DNA from: Ziziphus jujuba
Taxonomy: Eukaryota; Streptophyta; Magnoliopsida; Rosales; Rhamnaceae
Length of the DNA: 64,000 bases
Direction of reading: 5' to 3'
NCBI RefSeq assembly: GCF_031755915.1
Contig: NC_083387.1
Location: 17,815,001-17,879,000, forward strand
In this document: one piece after another, positions 58,531 to 64,000 of the stretch
Layout: each line of letters begins with the position of its first letter
Position numbering within the stretch: the stretch's first letter is position 1
Program-made: the position numbers and the translations under genes
Notes under the pieces: model-generated
What the model was told of the DNA's origin: nothing
Databases searched by the model: none
What the model saw: the letters and a program-made list of their open reading frames with translations, nothing else

Positions 58531-60267
58531 CTATATAAATACTCCCAGGTTGGCCTTAAATCTCTTAATTTGAGCTCTTGTGATTGGCCTAGTCTTCATC
58601 CGTGTTGAGTTAGCACCACAGCGGGTTATCGGTGGAGAGGGCTCGGGCAGAATCACATCATTCCCCTTCTCTTGAAAAGGATTTGTCCTCAAATCAAGAT
58701 CATCACCTGCAGCAAAAGGAGTTAAATCAGCAACATTAAATGCAGCACTCATGTTATACTCACCTGGTAAATCAAGCTTGTAGGCATTCTTGTTATTCGG
58801 CTCCAAAACTTGAAAAGGTCCATCCATAGGCGGCATGAGCTTTGACTTTCTTTGATTAGGAAACCATTCCTTTCGTAAGTGCAACCAAACCAATTCTCCT
58901 GGGTCAAATACTATTACAACAAAATCTATAAATACATGCTCATCATGGTAAAAATTACACTTTTTAAAGTTAGCAAACAATATTTTCCAAATTTTCAAAT
59001 TGCCACTAAGTAAAGCTCTCAACAATGCAGATAAAGTTCTATGCAATAAAGACATCTTTAAATAAGTATCTTTAAAATTCATGGTCAGCAATGATTTCTT
59101 ATTCATAATTACTTTATTAACATCACCAAAGCTAAGATAAAAATTTATATTTTTCCTTTCTTGTCTTCCTTTTCCTTTCTCACTCACAGCCATCTCACCT
59201 TCCTCACTCTCGGCTTTTGCACCAAATTTCTCACTCTTGGTTTTATTAAAATTTTTCCACACAACCTGAGTATTAGAAGACTTACCTTGGACAGCAAGCT
59301 CACCTTTTCCCTCTTGATTGGATGGTAGTCCACTTGGAATTTCATTTGGGAAGACATCTCCAAATTCCTTCAAAAGAGAAATCATTGAACTTGGCAATTC
59401 AAGTTCTTCAATGTTAGTTTGATCATTAAAATAATTTTCTTTATAAATCATGACCAGAAAAGGTTTCTTACACTCAATAACCTTATTAATATCACCTAAA
59501 CTCAAATAAAACTTGCTACTTGACCTTTCTTTTCTTTCTTTTTCTTTTTCCCCCTTGGATTGGCGCAAACCTTCGGACTTCCCTTCCTTCTCCAAGCTCT
59601 CGGGTTTGCCACTTTCTTTCCCCTCTCTTTTGGTTTTTCCTTGATCTTTCCACTCAATATGAGTCTTAGAAACCTTACCTTGATCAGCAACCTCATTCTT
59701 ACCTTCTTGAAAAAATGGTGAAGCCGTTGGTGCCATACTTGCTTTTTCCTTGAGCTTTTCGGCTTCTCTCCTTTGTTGCATTTGTAATTCGTCTTTGTAA
59801 ACCTCTTTAGGAGATAATGGTTCCAGCTTAACCTTCTTCCCTTTAAACTTGAAAACAATACTATTTTCTCGACCAAAATGAATAGCATCTTTATCAAATT
59901 GCCATGGTCTACCTAATAGTATATGTCCAGCAATCATGGGTACAATATCACATAAAACTACATCCTCATATCTACCTATATTAAATTTTACTTTGGCTTG
60001 TTTATTCACTTTTATTTCACCACTATCATTAAGCCATTGTAATCTATAAGGCTCTGGATGTTTAATAGTTATTAAGCCTAATTTATCAACTACAATGTTA
60101 CTAATTACATTTGTACAACTTCCACTATCAATAATCGTACTACAAATCTTACCTTGAATTTCACATCGGGTGTGGAAGATGTTCTCTCTTTGAATTTCAT
60201 CCTCATCTTTGTATGCAGCAAGTACTCTCCTAGAAAGCAAGTTTAATTCAGCATTGGATGCTTGCAA
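58531..60267 (-). pseudogene. Gypsy pol: protease plus integrase tail, RT-RNase H-integrase core missing
   Basis: 578 codons. N-terminal aspartic protease: [22 protein letters not shown] (DSG active site), then [20 protein letters not shown] charged linker follows, then [13 protein letters not shown] and [18 protein letters not shown], which is the very start of RT. Instead of RT the frame goes into a second, diverged copy of the linker ([21 protein letters not shown]), then a short piece, and then the integrase C-terminal region ([59 protein letters not shown]). RT with its YxDD box, RNase H and the integrase DDE are absent, without loss of frame. It cannot transpose on its own. Confidence 0.9.
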
Positions 60268-60627
60268 GGTTTAAGATTCATCCTCCAAGTCCTCCTCCTC
60301 TTGCTTGGCTTCATCCTCACTTTCTTCACTTTCCAATTCTAGCTCATCATTGCCCTTTAACACCATGATTCTTCTATTCGGGCATTGGATAGTAATGTGT
60401 CCTCCTCCCTGGCACTTAAAACACACAACATCATGAGTTCTAGAAGGTTTAGGATCTAATTTTACCTCATTCTTTGGTGCTTGGACAGATTTGATTCTAG
60501 TCTCCTTCCTTGGCCAGTTTGAACTTTCTTCTTTGACTTTCGGCTTTGGCTTGCTTTCATAGATGGGATTGTTCCTCCAGCCACTTGAATTGGACCTTCC
60601 ACTGTTGGAAACACCTCCAAACCATGA
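60268..60627 (-). pseudogene. Gypsy gag-pol junction with zinc knuckle between two stops
   Basis: This 120-codon stretch is in the same frame as gag and pol. It is bounded by TGA (60,628-60,630, after ..KRRGV) and TAA (60,268-60,270, after ..LEDES). It encodes the nucleocapsid knuckle CFKCQGGGHITIQC and an acidic Glu/Ser-rich segment. Apart from the two stops the frame is continuous from 61,566 to 58,531. Confidence 0.88.
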
Positions 60628-61566
60628 TCATACACCCCTCCTCTTGAATTGATGCTCTAACTTAATAGCCACATGCAACATCTCCTCCAATTCCATATAT
60701 TGTTGCAATTCTAGTTGATTGGCTATTTCACGATTCAAACCACCAAGAAACCTTGCCATGGTTGCTTCCCTATCTTTATTCAAGTTCAATCTCATCATAA
60801 GCATCTCCATCTCCTTGTAATAATCCTCCACGGATCCATGTCCTTGAGATAAAGATTGAAGTTTTTGATGCAGCAACCTGTGATAGTGTGATGGTACAAA
60901 TCGTTTTCGCATGGCTCCTTTCATTTGTTGCCATGTAGTAATCAAGTTATCACCAACTCTCCTTCGGGTGTTTTGCTCATTGGTCCACCATTGGAGTGCA
61001 TAATGGCCAAACTCCATTGCTGCCAATTTCACCTTCTTAGCCTCCGAATAATTATGGCAGTCAAATATCATCTCCATCTTTTCTTCCCACTCCAAATATG
61101 CTTCGGGATCACTTTTACCCATAAACGTTGGGATGTTAACCTTGATATTTCCCAAATCATCATCTGTATCTTCCCTCCTATATCTTCCACGGCCAGCTCT
61201 ATCTTGGACAGCAAAAGTTTCATCCATACCTTCCTCAAAGTCTCCACCGAATGGCTCCTCATCAAATTCCTCTCTCTGTCTCTCGCGACCTCCTCGTCCT
61301 CGGCCTCGTCCTCCATGGAATTCTTGCCTATTTCTTGTGTTCGGAATTCCTTGGGAAACTTCTAGCCTTCCCATCCTTTGATTCACATGCTCAACTTGAG
61401 AACTAACCCGCTGTATTGACTCCAAAACAGCTTTCATGTCCACTTGGTCTCCACTCCTGGTAGCTCGGGCATCGCCATGGAATGCTACGGACTCCTCCTC
61501 ATTGATCCTCAAGGGTGTCTCTCCTCTCCTCATTCTTGATTCTGTAATGTTAGTATAATAATGCAA
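60628..61566 (-). CDS. Gypsy gag (capsid)
   Basis: 312 codons before the TGA. The N-terminus has VDMKAVLESIQRVSSQVEHVNQRMGRLE (coiled-coil-like), an Arg/Gly-rich segment (GGRGRGRGGRERQ) and an acidic patch. A retrotrans_gag domain follows: FMGKSDPEAYLEWEEKMEMIFDCHNYSE, WQQMKGAMRKRFVPSHYHRLLHQKLQSL, SVEDYYKEMEMLMMR, MARFLGGLNREIANQLELQ. The likely translational start may be the internal Met in MRRGETPL rather than the first. Gag would assemble particles; this copy ends early at the TGA before its zinc knuckle. Confidence 0.88.
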   Translation of the reverse strand: MHYYTNITESRMRRGETPLRINEEESVAFHGDARATRSGDQVDMKAVLESIQRVSSQVEHVNQRMGRLEVSQGIPNTRNRQEFHGGRGRGRGGRERQREEFDEEPFGGDFEEGMDETFAVQDRAGRGRYRREDTDDDLGNIKVNIPTFMGKSDPEAYLEWEEKMEMIFDCHNYSEAKKVKLAAMEFGHYALQWWTNEQNTRRRVGDNLITTWQQMKGAMRKRFVPSHYHRLLHQKLQSLSQGHGSVEDYYKEMEMLMMRLNLNKDREATMARFLGGLNREIANQLELQQYMELEEMLHVAIKLEHQFKRRGV

Positions 61567-62706
61567 TAGAAATAAAATAGGACCTTACAATTTCACTCCC
61601 TTACATGTTTCACTCAAATGAGGACTCGTCACTCGTGTTTGCACACTTGTTTCGGCTTTTACCCTATTTTAAGCTTAGACACTCTTGCCTTTTTCCACTC
61701 AATGAATTATCTCAAAGTTCTAATTAAAACACTCAAAAAACAGCAATTAGATCACAAGTATGTCTTAATTAAACTTATCAACAAAACAGTAGCAAAAAGT
61801 AGGCAATACCGAAAGAATTCAAGAAAACCTAGTTTTCGGCTTTTCTAGGCAAAATAAAGCAAATTAATGAGAAAACTTTGGAATTTTGAAGAACTGGACC
61901 AGATGGTAATAGATTATGAGTTCAAGAATAAAATTCTAGAAAAAGAAATTCAAATACGAACAAGAATCAAAGAGAACAAAAATATAGAAAAGTGTTGGTT
62001 GTTGTTCTTTGTAATTCAAGTTTTGTATCAAATCCTTTAACTAATTTTACTCCAAATAATTTAAGCACCCAAAATTCAAATATCCAGCAGCAAAAATAAC
62101 TCCCCAGCAACTCAAATATTGAATAAATAATTAAAAAAAAAACAGCAGCTCCAACAAATTTCCAGCAAACAAATCAAGCTCCAACAAACCGAAATATATG
62201 TACATATATATATTTTTAAAATTCGGCTTTACCTCTTCTTTTTTTTCTTTTTTTTTTCACTCACAGAACATAAACAACTTCAGTAGCAAGAATAATTTCC
62301 AAAATTGCAATTCCAACTCCAAAACAAACACCAAACCCGTGACCTCCAAACAAACACAAATATGCAACTTTTTTTTTTTTTTTAAATGTTGCTGCAAACT
62401 CTCTCTTTTTTTTTTTTTTTGAATATATGAATGCAAATATTTAAGACTAAAACAGCAAAATAAAATCAACAAAACCCAAAATTAACAAGAACAATGATGA
62501 AAAACAACCAACAAACTAGGAAACAAAAAATACGATAAAACTAGGAAATCCTAATTCAACTAGGAATAATTTTTTTATTTTTTATTTTTTTTTAAGATGC
62601 AGAATCTGTATGGTGATAGAAGCAACCTTAACCTAATGCTAAAATTTCAGAATAACACAAAAACAAATAAAGCAAATAAAGATAGATAAAACCTGAACAA
62701 AATTTA
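61567..62706 (-). other. Gypsy 5' leader between primer site and gag
   Basis: A non-coding leader of about 1.1 kb with poly-T/poly-A runs (62,240-62,260, 62,369-62,385, 62,405-62,422). The small frames here are not supported as genes. Confidence 0.7.
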
Positions 62707-62718
62707 GCTCTGATACCA
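62707..62718 (-). other. Gypsy primer binding site
   Basis: The + strand reads GCTCTGATACCA. Its complement TGGTATCAGAGC is the initiator-tRNA-Met-type site, a few bases inside the 5' LTR. Confidence 0.88.
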
Positions 62719-62720
62719 AA

Positions 62721-63721
62721 TGATACGAACCTAGGACGACCTGCTCCTAAACCTGTATTATATTAGCCCGGATCTCAATTAAGTTCAAGTTCTAATGGAA
62801 TGGACCTCAACCCCTAACCAACCTGTGGTTAGAAATCTTGGTATAATGTAGACGCCACAATAGGGGATGGAAAACCTATTGATAAGTCAAGCTAAGACAA
62901 CCAATTCTCTAATGGTGTTTTAGGTGTTCTCAAAGAACAAAGGGATAATTAATCTCACAAGTATTTTCTTAATCAAATCCAAGTTATATTCATATTGAAA
63001 AATAAGCCTTTAAATAGGCTACAAAGCCATGAAATAAAACCCTAAAAATAAAGAAAACCAGCCACCACACGTAAAGAAACCTAGTTGGCTGAAACTAAAC
63101 TTCCTTTCCTAATTTAAGTTTGATTAATTAATTCCTTTATATTAAATTAGGAATTAATTAATTTACAATGTAAAGAATAAAATAAAAGCCTTATTAAATT
63201 TATTTTTCCAGAAAATAAATAAATAAAAGCCAAAAAGTAATGGTAGTTTCCTAAAACAAACAGTAAAAACAAATTAAGAAACTAAAAAATGCTAGCCTTT
63301 TGATCAAGTTGACTTTGATCAATCTTTGACCTCTTTGAGCTTTAAATCAGCTTCTAGATTCTTTTTAGGATGCCAAATAAGCTAAATATGAAGTCCCACA
63401 CGTTGCCCATGCTTGGAAAAATAAGAAAAGGCTAATACAGTAAAATACAGTAAAGCCAGCAAGCAATACAGCAAATTCGGCCAAATTGTTGATGCTGTCC
63501 GGACAAGCCCTTTTTGATTGCATTTGAGGCTGTTTTAACTTGATTCCATGACCTATTAGGCATATGTATTGAACCCATAAAGCATTGGAACCATTTCATG
63601 CTTCCCGAACTCCAAAAATGTACCAAAATCGTCACCCGGGTCCGTATCGGCTTCCACCACTTGGATGCTTAGAATAGGCTTTGTATCTTCAAGTATGGAC
63701 AAGCTCTGTTGAGATTGATTA
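62721..63721 (-). repeat. Gypsy 5' LTR (right copy)
   Basis: About 1,001 bp, collinear with 57,536-58,526. Homology continues past its end into a pol tail, so this LTR is shared with a second internal region to the right. Confidence 0.82.
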
Positions 63722-64000
63722 CCCCCTGTATAAATACTCCCAGGTTTTCCTTAAATCTCTTAATTTGAGCTCTTGTGATTGGCCTAGTCTTCATCCGTGT
63801 TGAGTCAGCACCACAGCGGGTTATCGGTGGAGCGGGCTCGGGCGGAATCACATCATATTGATTATCCAATTTTTTCAACCTTGACAATCATCATTCTTTT
63901 CGTCAAATTCATCAAGGTCATAAAACAAAATTCTCATACTTATTCTAATGGAAGGCCTTAAATTGCTTATAAAGCCTAATATAATAGTTGAGATTTGCTA
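63722..64000 (-). pseudogene. Second gypsy pol tail, truncated by a rearrangement
   Basis: The segment from about 63,859 down to 63,722 encodes [42 protein letters not shown], nearly the same as the C-terminus of the first pol. Homology stops abruptly at about 63,859 and unrelated AT-rich DNA follows to the window end. This copy therefore has a different internal deletion or is cut by another event. Confidence 0.8.

Larger units (their letters stand above)
57536..63721 (-). mobile_element. Ty3-gypsy LTR retrotransposon with deleted RT-RNase H-integrase core
   Basis: LTRs at 57,536-58,526 (3' LTR) and 62,721-63,721 (5' LTR) begin TGATACGAACCTAGG on the + strand. The primer site TGGTATCAGAGC (minus strand, 62,707-62,718) sits beside the right LTR, fixing the orientation. 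gag, zinc knuckle, protease and integrase tail follow in one frame with two stops. The LTRs differ by scattered substitutions and about 10 bp of net indel, so it is clearly older than the copia insertion. Beyond the right LTR the sequence resumes with another copy's pol tail, so the unit is part of a tandem LTR-internal-LTR-internal structure. Confidence 0.9.

Overview
This window is nuclear DNA of a dicot-like flowering plant. The coding sequence is split by many GT..AG introns, the non-coding DNA is very AT-rich, and most of the rest is plant transposable elements (Mutator-like, Ty1-copia, Ty3-gypsy, LINE, hAT). The species cannot be fixed from the sequence. I see no bacterial-type operons, CRISPR arrays, rRNA or tRNA genes.

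Region 1 (about 1.56-18.5 kb, + strand) holds the only host gene I regard as complete. It is a 20-exon ortholog of MAA3/MAGATAMA3, a Sen1-like superfamily-1 RNA/DNA helicase. The spliced reading frame is 822 codons with every exon phase compatible. Its long introns hold older insertions: a minus-strand copia RT/RNase H remnant (intron 11), a minus-strand LINE RT remnant (intron 13), several local duplications, and a duplicated exon-18 acceptor region (intron 17).

Region 2 (19.6-49.8 kb) is two Mutator-like elements (MULEs) lying back to back, each bounded by (TA)n microsatellite. MULE-1 (19,627-33,816) has terminal inverted repeats and a 10-bp TA-rich target duplication. It carries a FAR1-type transposase broken by one stop codon, an array of about 18 units of roughly 130 bp, and a captured fragment of a brassinosteroid-signalling-kinase-like gene. 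A very young copia element (28,664-33,674, LTRs differing at about 4 of 1,050 bases) sits inside its right terminal region. MULE-2 (about 33,841-49,782) carries a small GRF zinc-finger gene, a broken ULP1-type protease gene, a heavily broken FAR1-type transposase, a 0.6-kb hairpin, a solo LTR, and two arrays of a 257-bp unit in opposite orientation. Many of its repeats hold a GCCGACGCTA..TAGCGTCGGC stem-loop motif.

Region 3 (49.8-57.5 kb) is a graveyard of smaller elements: a 1.8-kb foldback element, an 0.9-kb non-autonomous hAT element with 8-bp target duplication, a purine-rich tract and a LINE remnant. Region 4 (57.5 kb to the end) is a minus-strand Ty3-gypsy element with two LTRs. It has gag, protease and the integrase tail, but the RT-RNase H-integrase core is missing. 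A second pol tail beyond the right LTR shows a tandem LTR-internal-LTR-internal arrangement.

The most unusual content is MULE-2: inverted 257-bp arrays whose unit contains the sequence found immediately 3' of the element's own transposase, together with the stem-loop family. The paired (TA)n-targeted MULEs and their captured host-gene cargo come next.
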